64,000 nucleotides of DNA from Congeria kusceri. Its lineage: Eukaryota; Mollusca; Bivalvia; Myida; Dreissenidae. Made by a program: the position numbers and the translations under genes. This document shows positions 51,243 to 60,727 of the stretch, piece after piece (the first letter of the stretch is position 1; each line of letters starts with the position of its first letter). A model generated the notes under the pieces. It saw only the letters and a program-made list of their open reading frames with translations, was not told where the DNA came from and made no database searches. Location of the stretch: assembly GCA_027627225.1 (NCBI GenBank), contig CM051029.1, forward strand, positions 14,326,159 through 14,390,158. The letters run 5' to 3'.

Positions 51243-51350
51243 CTCTGACGCTTTGGCCTTTGGTGGTGCTTTTGGAACCAGGAGAGCTTGAAGACGAGTC
51301 GTTTTCGGCAATACTGGATGGCTCATTTCTAGAACCACTCCCATCGTCAT
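51243..51350 (-). CDS. Gene B array exon b7
   Basis: Acceptor ttttctggcag, donor AGAG/GTGGGT, 108 nt, phase 1-1. It encodes a Ser/Asp-rich segment (DDGSGSRNEPSSIAEND then SSSSPG). This is the most upstream and a divergent copy; like b1 it has SPG and an AGAG donor context, where inner copies have SSG and AGTG. Function is not known; the many S-x-x-D/E sites would suit casein-kinase-2 type phosphorylation (inference). Confidence 0.75.
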
Positions 51351-51529
51351 CTGCCAGAAAAGAAACACCCCAATATCAATATCAGTATTAATCAATATGA
51401 ATTCTAAAGCTGTATTCTAAGTTAATGCATTTAACAGAACCTTAGAAAATTGGTTTGGCACTATGTTGAGCCAGGTTTTTTTTTCACAATCAATCTAACA
51501 AAACAAGAGGGCCATGATGGCCCTATATC

Positions 51530-52142
51530 GCTCATCTGAGGAACATGTCTTTTTTTGCCATGCATTATCAAGAAGATTTTTTAAGATTGCAATTTCAGAA
51601 ACCATTTGGGGCCTAGTGACCTACTTATTCATCCGAGCGGAACCACTGTAGCTATTTTGGTAGAGGGTCACCCAGTGATCATTTCTGTGAAGTTTAATTA
51701 ACATTGGTCAGACGGTTCAGGAGGAGAAGTTGTTTAAAGAATTCCCCCATATAAGTCTATGTAAATTTGTGAACCCCCGTGCGGGGAAAATTTTGACCCC
51801 AGGGGCATAATTTTAGGAACTTTTGTAGAGGATCGCAAGATGATAATACATACGAAATATAAAAGCTCTACATGTAGGCCTTACGGTTAATGACAAGAAT
51901 ATTTTTAAAGATTGCATTTTCAGAACCTTTTTGGGGTCTCGTGACCTATTTATTCATCCAAGCAAAACCAGTTAAGCTATTGTGGTAGAGGGTCACCCAG
52001 GGGTCATTTCTGTGAAGTTTTATCAAAATTAGTCGGTTCAGGAGGAGAAGTCGTTTAAAGCAATTGTTGACGCACGACGGACGAACGACGGACATCTCGG
52101 TATCCCAACAGCTCACCATGAGCATGTTGTGCTCAGATGAGC
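51530..52142. mobile_element. Interspersed element with GCTCATCTGAG inverted ends
   Basis: GCTCATCTGAG (51530-51540) is complementary to 52132-52142. It is preceded by aagagggccatgatggccc, itself a palindrome. Inside are two copies of a ~320-bp unit (ggggcctagtgacctactta and ggtcacccag words) and a ga-cgga-cg run near the right end. Located in the gene B intron between SET exon 2 and the array. A head with the same gaacaagagggcc start is at 24696-24722. Confidence 0.7.
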
Positions 52143-53782
52143 TAAAAATGTACAAAATTGTTTCTATGAATTAGGATAGTACAATATCATTTTGGGCTGG
52201 AAGAATTGACATTTTTATTGACCTGTGAATATGAATACATATAAAGATCAGTTCATATTGAATATTTAATACTTTTAACTTTACTTTTATGCTTGCATCA
52301 TTAGCAAGAAATATGGCATTTATAGAAATGGCAAACAGGATTATTGCCAAATATTGAATATTCTTTGTGAACTGACCTTTAAATCTATGTATTCATTTTG
52401 ACAGGTCAATCAAAATGCATATAAAGAGAACTATGGTAGTTTAATATTGCCAAATTTGACCTAAAGACCAGGATTCCTCACCAATATGACAGATTATGTC
52501 TTCTAAACCAGTGTCATCAATATCGTACTAAAATGGTGCATTCAGGGTGCTAACAATGATCTTCTTTTGTTCAATGTAACCAAAACTTAAAACGCTGCTG
52601 ATTCCTATGCAATGCTGTTTTCAAGATCAGACTATAGTCAGTTGAGCATTAACAAGGATCATTTGACTTAGGGGGGATATAATTTTAAACCTGTGAGACA
52701 TATATTCAAAATTGTCAACTTTTATGCTTTCATACCTTACAATCTTTAATCATTATAAGCTCACCATCCACTATAGCTAACCTTGTAAAACATGTATGGT
52801 CTGGCATGTACACCTCTTTAAAGTAACAGAAAACTAGGGCTTAAAATGTTAACTCTAACACTGTCAACAAAGACTACCGTCCTTATAGAGGGCATAAATT
52901 TTGTTGTAATATAGATGTTCTTGAATAAAACATTTAAGGACATCTGTGCATTAGTACCAATAATACCTGAGCCTACAAGAAAAGTAATAATGTTTGTTTT
53001 TTAAGATTTGTATTATTTCAAATAATATTTTTTATATAATCTATATCATAAACACTAAAACTTGCTAATATGTAAATTTATGCCCTCATAATAAGCATAA
53101 CGAATGAACTTTTGAACATTTGAAAACTTTTGAACAAAATTCAACATCATACTTGGAAGATCATAGAGAACTTCTCTCTGTTGGTTTTTCTAAAACAAAA
53201 TAGCACCAACGGTTCACATAGCAGGTTCCTATTAATATTTGTAATCAGGAATATCAAGTCATCTTTATAATGATGTCCAAAAACCTTAAAATCACCACTG
53301 ACAATTGAAAATGGCAATCACGGTGTACCTTTTTATAAGTACAGTTTATATCGGACAGTAACATTGAAAAGGGTTGAAAAAATGTAAAACCTAAGTAGTG
53401 AGAAAATGGCTACACAAGGACGAAAATGTAAGAATAAACTGAAGTAGGATCTGTCTTATAGTATCTTAAAGTTGAAATATAGAAGTGTCATCTTTTGCAA
53501 AGGTATTTCACTTTTAAAAGTTTCTTTAGAAACGGATTTCACTCTTTATAATATATTTGCAAATGAATTTCACTCTTTAAACTTTAGTTCAAGAGAGTGA
53601 AGACTCTTTATAATGAACAGTTATCTGAAGCTCTGTTAGTTATGTTCCATAAGGAAAATGTTAAAAACTAGACATGCAAATACATGTATGACTTTCTAAA
53701 CAAATTAAAGACAATTGTCATGTATTGAATTAAAATGTTGAATCTGCTATCCCTCAGTTAGTCAAACAAAGTAAACGTTTAC
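52143..53782. other. Gene B intron between SET exon 2 and the array
   Basis: Searched on the minus strand for a phase 0-to-1 linker exon. The only attractive acceptor is cttttcttgtag at about 52977, followed within six bases by GTATTA, so at most a microexon. Nothing else seen. Confidence 0.45.
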
Positions 53783-53957
53783 CTTTCTCCAAAAAGACTC
53801 CTTGTCCCCATAGTCGTAACGCAATTCTTCACCCTGGACAATGTCTCTAATTGTGAAGATAGCTAAGTCCTGTATTTTCAGTACCACCTTGCAGTTGGGC
53901 TTCTTGTGGTCATCATTTATGTACTTCCCTATACATGATGACATTGTACCATCGACA
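53783..53957 (-). CDS. Gene B SET exon 2 (C-terminal catalytic half of SET domain)
   Basis: Acceptor ttccttttaacag, donor AGAAAG/GTAAAC; 175 nt, phase 2 in and phase 0 out. It encodes CVDGT, then GKYINDD, then GEELRYDYGD, matching the CVDAT, R-x-INH and GEEL-x-YDYGD blocks of KMT5A-type SET domains. The catalytic-core tyrosine in DYG is present. The Asn-His pair normally found in the pseudoknot motif is Asn-Asp here. No post-SET cysteine cluster is visible. The exon has the same length and phases as the paralogous exon at 28825-28999. Its 3' splice site lies in a perfect 57-bp tandem duplication (53942-54057), so a second acceptor sits 57 bp upstream. Confidence 0.85.
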
Positions 53958-54057
53958 CTGTTAAAAGGAAATATTTAATAGATTTATTTATTTTGTTTCA
54001 TTGTACCATCGACACTGTTAAAAGGAAATATTTAATAGATTTATTTATTTTGTTTCA
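53942..54057 (-). repeat. Perfect 57-bp tandem duplication containing a 3' splice site
   Basis: Positions 53942-53998 are repeated at 53999-54055 (match runs on for two more bases). The unit contains the polypyrimidine tract, AG and first bases of SET exon 2. Use of the upstream acceptor would read through CVDGTM into AAATAA, an in-frame stop. Confidence 0.95.
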
Positions 54058-54434
54058 CTGGGTTTAAAGTCGCCCAAGCGCAGTTTTTTTCACATAACAA
54101 AATTTATCAATTGCAAATTTTGCCTTAATATGTTAGATGCAATGAAGGTCATGACTCTTCCATAGTTACAATTATTTTCTTTTCCCTTAAACATGTTTAA
54201 TCACAAAATTAAACTCCTTTCTATGGAAACTTTAAGTGGAACTAGAGCTTGTTTTCCCTAAATTATCCCCCCACTTCCAAGAAACTTCATACCAAGTCAT
54301 ACAAGAAGTTTTGTGCCATAATCTTTGTTTTGCCCTACATATATATACTATATAAGTTCCAATACATAATCTTTTGTAGTTTCTTGAGAGATTGAAGTGT
54401 CATGGTTTCCTATTTTTTTGTAACACAGTCTTCC

Positions 54435-54528
54435 TGAAAACTGCCGGTCCTTCAGACATGACCGGTGTTTTTTCATCCGGACCGACATTTTCAAGTCCAC
54501 TACTGGTCCGACTGACCGGCAGTTTTCA
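54435..54528. mobile_element. 94-bp foldback in gene B intron
   Basis: Perfect 15-bp arms TGAAAACTGCCGGTC (54435-54449) and complement (54514-54528). Related CCGGT/CGGAC words recur at 54868-54960, so a larger element may span 54.43-54.97 kb. Confidence 0.6.
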
Positions 54529-55249
54529 TGATAATGCATAAGTAAAAACTCCTGTACATAGTGTTCATTAATTGTTTGTGAGAGTTGTCCGGCTTGAACA
54601 GATGCATTTCTTGTGTGCGTTTTTGAGTCAATCACTGAAGATAAGACATGGCGTCCATGTTATGTGAAACCAAATGCAGACCTTAAATTTGTGTTTTCAT
54701 TTATATTTTGTTATCTTTTTAACGAAACACAGTTTAGGAGTGCTTATTGTGTGCTACAATGTGAAGTACAGAATAAACAAACTGTGTAACAATTACCAGT
54801 AATTTAAGAAAACATGCAATTCCTGTCTAATTAACTTATTTTACAACATCTGGCCTTGTAAAGTTTCGGACTGGCATCTTTGGTTTCGGACAGGCAGTTT
54901 CTGTTAACTTGCCAGACCGGATGATCGGCAAATTTGATCCACTTTCCAGAAGACTGGTAACAGTGACCTGATTTTGACTTAAAAAAAATATGTTTTGCAA
55001 AATGTTTTGATTGCCCTAAATAGATATACTCAGCTTCATTTGGTTGTCTTCTTTTCTTTTAATTAGTTAAAAGTCAAGATTGTTTTGTTTTTGTTTTGTT
55101 TTTTTGGTAACAATGATCTTATCATTCACCACCAATCAAAGACCTGACAATATGCACAACTGGAGCAGATAGTTCCTGGCCAGTTTCATTTACTTAAAGA
55201 GAAGGAGTTTTGGAGATCTAGTTCGAACAAACATGTTTGTCTTCTTAAT

Positions 55250-56310
55250 TATACATATGGTCTGTGATTTTGGACCCAAAATCTATTTTTGTTGTTGTTG
55301 ATATTCTTAACATTGCACTTTATATGTATATAAACTTTCATTAAATTGCCTTCATTAGTTTTTAAGTTATTTAAGTTGTAAGTTTACTCACTTTTTAGTA
55401 ACAGTGGCCTGACCTTTGACCCCAGGTCAATGACGTGACAATATGCACAACTAGACTAGCTGGTAATGGTACCTGACAAGCTTTATCAAATTCTGACACA
55501 GGGTTATGGAGATCTAGTCCGGTAAACAAATTTCTCTTATTTGTATTTTAAATAACTGGTAAGTGACCCTTGACCTCAGGTCTATCATTGTTGTTGTACA
55601 TATTCATATTCATTACATTGCACTTTATAAGAATACGAAGTTTCAGAAATTTATCTTTTTTAGTTTTGGAGTTATTGAAATTTTAAGTTTATTCTATTTT
55701 CAGTAACAGTGACCTGAAATTTGACCCCCAGGTCAATGATGTGAGAATATGCATAACTAGATTAGGTGGTTATCGTTTATGACAATTTTCATGAAATTCA
55801 GACAAGTGCTTTTGGAGATCTTGTCAGGACAAGAACGTTTCTCTTATTTCTATTTCAAATACCTGGTTAGTGACCTTTGACCTTAGGTCTATCATTGTTG
55901 TTGTGTATATTCTTTACATTGCACTAAAAAATAAGTATACCAAGTTTCATCAAATTATATTTAGTAGTTTTCAAGTTTGAAGTTTATTCTATTTTTAGTA
56001 ACAGTGACTTGACCTTTCACCCAAAGCCAACCTCCTGACATTATGCACAACTAAACTTAGTAGTGATCAGTCCTACCAAGTTTCATCAAATTCAGACATG
56101 TAGTATTCCAGTTATTTAAGTTTGAAGTTTATTCTATTTTTAGTAACAGTGACCTGACCTTCGACCCCAGGTCAACCTCCTGACAATATGCATAACTAGA
56201 CTTGGTAGTGATCAATCCTGGCAAGTTTTGTAAAATTCGGACAGGCAGTTTACGAGTAGTCCGGACAAAAAAAAATGTAACAGACATCCATCCATCCCTC
56301 CATCGAACTT
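55250..56310. repeat. Tandem ~300-bp block in gene B SET intron
   Basis: About 3.5 units with gttgttgtatattcttaacattg-like, agtaacagtgacctgacc and gacaatatgcacaacta words; ends catccatccctccatcg. Confidence 0.85.
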
Positions 56311-56807
56311 GCCAGCACTAAATCAAAATGTCATAATTCCGTTCTAATTATAAATGTGACGTATGCGTAGCAGCCGTTACATGGTTACCACGTTGACTGA
56401 AATTTGCTCATCATTCAGACTTGCTTTCACTTCGATGTATAGTGCCCACCAATTTACCTGGGCATGCGCAGGCTTCCAAAAAAGTTTGTCCGCATCATAA
56501 ATACAAATAATACTGCATTTTTACGGCACTATTTTCGTTATGCAAGTTTAAATTATAAAATGCATGAAATTAAAACATTGGAGCTAAAAATAATTAGAAA
56601 TAAGAACATAATGAATGTTAAACAAGGTCTTCAAAATGCGATGGTAAGATGACGTCTAGGTCTAGATATACATGTATGATAAAAAACTTATAACAAGGTC
56701 AGTTTATAATGCGGATCGTGGCTTAGATCCCCAATCAGCGTTATAATAGACTTACAGTATAGTTACTTAGGAAACAAGAAATTAAAATGTTAGATAAAAG
56801 TAATTAC

Positions 56808-56964
56808 CATAAGTATTTTCCATTGGCTTTGAAGAAGTACAAGTAGCACGGGCCATTGCTGGCTTTCAAACGTGCCTCCCCTTCCTTTCCACTGAGTATT
56901 TCACCAGTGTATGTACATACAAATGCACCTTTTTCTATGTTGGCCTTCGCAAATACGCCAGAGC
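56808..56964 (-). CDS. Gene B SET exon 1 (N-terminal half of SET domain)
   Basis: Acceptor ttgttcttttttag, donor TTATG/GTAATT; 157 nt, phase 1 in and phase 2 out. The translation contains GSGVFAKANIEKGAFV followed by TYTGEIL, the first strands of a SET domain including the S-adenosylmethionine-side GxGVFA motif, and ends with FFKANGKYL. SET domains of the KMT5A group methylate lysines, classically histone H4 K20. The usual E-Y pair before GE is T-Y here, so substrate or activity may differ. It joins in frame to SET exon 2 to make the KYLCVDGT motif. Confidence 0.85.
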
Positions 56965-57224
56965 CTAAAAAAGAACAAATTAATTTATCAACAAGATCAT
57001 GATAGTCCGGTTTCATTCAGCTGAAACTATTCAAATAGAAGAGAACCATAATGTCCATGGATCGCTCACGTGAAACTAAGGCACCAAAACGTCTTGCTAA
57101 AGTGATTTGAAATAGAGCAGGATTTTATCTTTAGAGATCTAGAGATTTAGATCTTTTAAATGTATTGCAAGACTGAAGACTCATTGACCTTATTAGGCAA
57201 TGTGCCAAAAAGATAACAAATTCA

Positions 57225-57870
57225 AAAACAAGAGTGTCCTTAGGACACCAGCGCTCGGCTGTCAAGGTTCTGTCCTAAGGATCAATGTGTGCAAGTATGA
57301 ACAAAATCCATGAAGAAATAAAAAAGGTTATGGCCAATATTAAAGTTTTTTAACAGCGCAAATAGTACTCTATATTTAAGGTCATCTGAAGGTCAAGGTC
57401 AACACCTAATATGTCTGTTTAAAGGTCTTGTCCTAAGGATCAATGCGTGCAAGTATGAACAAAATCCATCGACAAATAAAAAAGTTATAGCCAATATTAA
57501 AGTTTTTTGAACAGCACAAACAATGCCCAATATAAAGGTCATCTGAAGGTCAAGGACACTTTGCTATATGTCTGTTCAAAGGTCCTTTCCTAAGGATCAA
57601 AGTGTGCAAGTATGAACAAAATCCATTAACAAATAAAAAAGTTTACGCCAATATTAAAGTGTTTTGAACAGCAAAAATAATGCTCAATATCAAGGCCATC
57701 TGAAGGTCAAGGTCAACACGTAATATGTCTGTTCATAGGATCTGTCCTAATGATCAATATGTGCAAGTATTAACAAACTCCATTCAGGAATAAAAAAGTT
57801 ATGGCCAATATTAAAGTTTTTGGTACGACGACGACAACCATGTGGTGACAATAACTCAAGCTTTGATACA
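57225..57870. repeat. Tandem ~157-bp block in gene B first intron
   Basis: Four units start with gtcctaaggatcaatgtgtg at spacings 158, 158 and 156. Each has ggtcatctgaaggtcaaggt; ends gctgagctaatga. Confidence 0.88.
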
Positions 57871-58006
57871 GCTGAGCTAATGAACGAAATTTTAATTTTC
57901 TGAATATTCATAGTTGCATAAGCCATATGATATTTAGGTTTATTGTTTTCTAGTGATAACACTTGTTGTTTCTTGATAATTACAAACATTAATGAATAAA
58001 TACTAC

Positions 58007-58133
58007 CTATGTATGTGTTTATGAACTTCGTCTCAAGTCCACCTGTTTGTTCGACGGACTCTTCCTCGCCTTTTCTTTTTCTTTTCGTAGGCCTCATTTC
58101 TGTAAATATCATGACATCTGTTTTAGTAGTCAC
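58007..58133 (-). CDS. Gene B first coding exon, basic N-terminus leading into SET domain
   Basis: Two in-frame ATGs are possible, at 58133 and 58097. The second gives a start MRPTKRKRKGEEE, a Lys/Arg-rich stretch that could act as a nuclear localisation signal. An alternative acceptor (atttacag, exon from 58099) lies just before it. The exon ends TAC ATA G with donor GTAGTA in phase 1. Joined to SET exon 1 it gives FINTYIGSGVFA, which has the pattern that opens SET domains of the KMT5A type (G-x-GVFA after a hydrophobic strand). That clean join is the main support. No TATA box or promoter was recognised upstream. Confidence 0.6.
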
Positions 58134-58342
58134 GTGATGATGGCTAAGATCACAGGCGGCGAGATGTTACGAGAAACTGCGAGGTCACCTATCTCAGTGA
58201 TTGAATAGGTCTCTACTAAACAATCTATCTAGGATTTTGGCGCCGATCAACTGGCACGTGTCACTTTATTTGACACTGTATAGAGACTAAATTGACCGTA
58301 ACAAAACGATTTTTTGCACGTAGATAACGAGATGACAAGGGT

Positions 58343-59071
58343 CAGACATGGCGAAAGACCGTCACAATTTACAGGCCAGACTGTCCTACGGAGAGGAAAA
58401 ATTTACAGGCCAGTTGTGAACTTCACAGGCCTCAACTTTTGGTATTTAACATTCACCACTTAAGAGTTTTTATTCTTAAATTTTAATGTGCCAATATTTA
58501 ACTTTACTTTTATTTTTTCAATATAATGACATACACAAAATTGAACATTTTTCATCACTTTATAGATTATAGTACACCTCCAGTACAATGAGGAATCACA
58601 AGTTTGTGTCAAATCCTTTGGACGCCCTTCACACCATGAAGATTGAAATTTACGTTAGTATTTGGTGACTTTGGTGGGTGGGGAATGCGTTTTATCTGAC
58701 GGAGCAGTTGTTTTTTTTATTCGGCATTGCCCCCTTAACATATTTTAATTTGTCGAAGGCACTCATGGTTTGTACTTATAACACTTGAATATCACCGAAA
58801 ATGTACGATAGATTTCGATAAATATTTTCGCAAAACACACACTGTTCGTATTAAAAACTCACTTGTTTACGTATGGCAACGAATCCGAATACACAGGAAC
58901 AGGTAACTGGGAAATAATTTTGTTGTGAAAACTGCGAAGAGGTTACAAACTTTGGAAATGGAAACAAAAAAATTACCGGACAGTAAGTCCGACGATATTG
59001 GATTTCACCGTCGGCCTTTTAAAATTTTCGTCGGCAATGTCCGACGGGCCGACGGTCTTTCGCCATGTCTG
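58343..59071. mobile_element. Non-autonomous DNA transposon with 21-bp perfect TIRs and 6-bp TSD
   Basis: 58343-58363 (begins CAGACATGGCGAAAGACC) is the exact reverse complement of 59051-59071. Both ends are flanked by AAGGGT (58337-58342 and 59072-59077), a perfect 6-bp target-site duplication. The interior has repeated CCGTCGG/CCGACGG and ACAGGCC words and no transposase. It sits just upstream of the gene B start exon. Confidence 0.88.
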
Positions 59072-59962
59072 AAGGGTGTGAAAACAATCTATAGGAAAAA
59101 CATTGCATCTGATCTTGACCAAGGCGTCAGTTTCTATCGATTAACACCGGGATTTGTCGACGTTATACAGAATTTATTGTTGATTACCGAAATGCTATAA
59201 TTACCAATGACATAACATTAAAATAAGAGTTCGTGATGTTAACAGTAAGCATACTCTATGCTCATAGGTTTCATCAATTTTCGGTAGCATTCATAGATTA
59301 TGAGGTAATGTTTGTTGACATAACAAAGTCTGTCTTGTTATTTTATGGTATTTTCAAAGTGTATTATAGGTAAAGGGTTTTATATCGAATGCTCAAAACA
59401 CAGTCAATACATTTTATGCATAGTAAATGTTTGGTTTATAGAGTAAATCTTTTTTTACTGTTTTCTACAGTAATATTAATTTAATATTAAAAGATTTTTG
59501 TCTGACTGGAGATTTCCTGCCCGACAACGCTTTTTTGTCTGACATGTGTGACTGAGCAAGGTTTTTTTAAGGCTCGGGGGAAGGGGTCCTAGCCTTCATA
59601 TATGGGGGAAAAATAGCAGGTGAAAACAAAATTGTTGGATAATTTTTACCTGATGTTACTCATAGGCGAATGAAATTTCCAGGTTCAAGTTTCATTTTTG
59701 GGGAAAATTGCATTAATTTAAAGAAAATTTCTGAGGGACGTAGCCTATATTAGGCTAAAGCTACAGAATAAAAAAAGCCCTGCTGACAGCTTTTTGATTG
59801 ACAGCTCATATAATTAATTTGAAGACCGAGTCAATAACATTTTCAAGAACAATTTAATTGTTAGTTACGAAGAAAATTGGGAACTTACCTTAAAGATCAA
59901 TCTTCGTCTAAACATGCCATTTCAAATAATATTAACGAAAATGGATTTAAGATTTACTCTCC

Positions 59963-60145
59963 TTATAAACCTATAAATAGCTCTGGCATCCGAGATATGA
60001 AATAAGTCATTTTTTTCTGTAGTAAATCTGAATGGAAATCAATTTGACGAGCTATGCAAAAATTACGAAGTTGATCGTATGAATAGTTGTCTTCGGCCAG
60101 AAAAAATCCAACTGTTTTACATGTGTTGATAACAAATACCGCCAT
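59963..60145 (-). CDS. Possible first exon / small ORF with SAP-like pattern
   Basis: 60 codons from an ATG in good context (AACATGG). The segment SYDQLRNFCIARQID then LQKKMTYFISRM resembles a SAP-type DNA-binding helix pair (L-R-x-F-C-x-x-R, then K-x-x-x-x-x-R-M). It lies upstream of gene B on the same strand and could be a separate gene or a 5' exon of B; a possible donor GGAGA/GTAAAT follows just after the stop. No homologue is recognised with certainty. Confidence 0.3.
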   Translation of the reverse strand: MAVFVINTCKTVGFFLAEDNYSYDQLRNFCIARQIDFHSDLLQKKMTYFISRMPELFIGL

Positions 60146-60692
60146 GTTGTTTCGTCCTCGTTATTTCCCCCGGTATTTTTTATTATTTCTTTTAAGAATT
60201 GCAATTAATAATATCGATTTAAGTATGGAGTAAATGGCGTGTAAATTACTATAACTTTTTTTTACATAAAAACACGATGACATTATTCATTTCTTAAATT
60301 TTAAAGAAAAAATACGATGGAAAAACTGTGTGCTCCTACCTCGGAAAATCGGTCTGCATTCGGCTTCCGGTACATTGGTTCCCGGTTGGTTCTATTCTAT
60401 TCACGCGACTATTTATCTGCGCGCGCTCCTTTTCGAGACGGGAACCACAGAAACAATCCAAATATCAGAGATGAACGTCAAGTGTGTGGGGTCACACTCG
60501 GACACACGAACAAGTACTACAACGTTATATCGAAGTACCTGTTGAAACGAGCGGAAATTGTGTGATATGGTATTTACAAGCGTTTGGCGAGGTACACGTA
60601 CCGAGGTCTCGGGAAAAGTACCTCGCTATTTTTTGGTACCTCGAAGTGTGACTGTGTACTTCTATGAAGTACCTCGATCTGATATATAAACC

Positions 60693-60695
60693 AAC

Positions 60696-60726
<31 letters not shown>

Positions 60727-60727
60727 G
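60693..60727. repeat. CA microsatellite
   Basis: About 35 bases of (CA)n; nothing coding. Confidence 0.95.

Larger units (their letters stand above)
43110..51360 (-). repeat. Tandem array of 1178-bp units, each carrying two coding exons of gene B
   Basis: Near-identical units repeat every 1178 bp (last spacing 1173). Each unit contains one 108-nt exon (type b) and one 123-nt exon (type a), both phase 1-1, with their introns. Each unit is itself two half-units of roughly 590 bp. Both halves hold an exon, a tRNA-like B-box segment (form ggttcgagtccc on the minus strand), a short CA run and a shared block around gtgaggtac. Seven b and seven a exons are present, which would add about 539 residues if all are spliced in. 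Inner units are almost identical; the outer copies at 43.5, 44.2 and 51.3 kb are more diverged, as expected from unequal exchange. Confidence 0.93.
36922..58133 (-). other. Gene B: SET + acidic exon array + zinc fingers + tyrosine recombinase + homeodomain-like tail (gene model)
   Basis: Multi-exon minus-strand gene assembled by hand from GT/AG borders and reading phase. The order is start exon (58.0 kb), SET exon 1, SET exon 2, fourteen acidic exons in seven tandem units, the zinc-finger/recombinase exon, an acidic exon, a Ser/Pro exon and the terminal exon. The first three joins (phases 1, 2) and the last four exons (all phase 1) fit exactly. The unresolved part is SET exon 2, which ends in phase 0, while the array exons are phase 1-1; a 0-to-1 linker like that of gene A was not found. 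The recombinase exon can be entered in phase 0 or phase 1. It could therefore be one long gene, one gene with alternative transcripts, or two neighbouring genes. The protein is inferred to be nuclear; no transcript evidence is available here. Confidence 0.72.

Noticed and set aside
43531..51350. Plus-strand 71-codon ORFs (MVLILEPEELEEESFSAILD type) repeated in each unit
   Set aside because: They are antisense to the b exons, and their conservation only reflects the recent tandem duplication.
54348..54635. 95-codon minus-strand ORF in a gene B intron
   Set aside because: It overlaps the 54435-54528 foldback and has no recognisable domain or splice borders.
58925..59200. 91-codon plus-strand ORF near the right end of the TIR element
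   Set aside because: It crosses the element boundary and its TIR, so it is chance reading.
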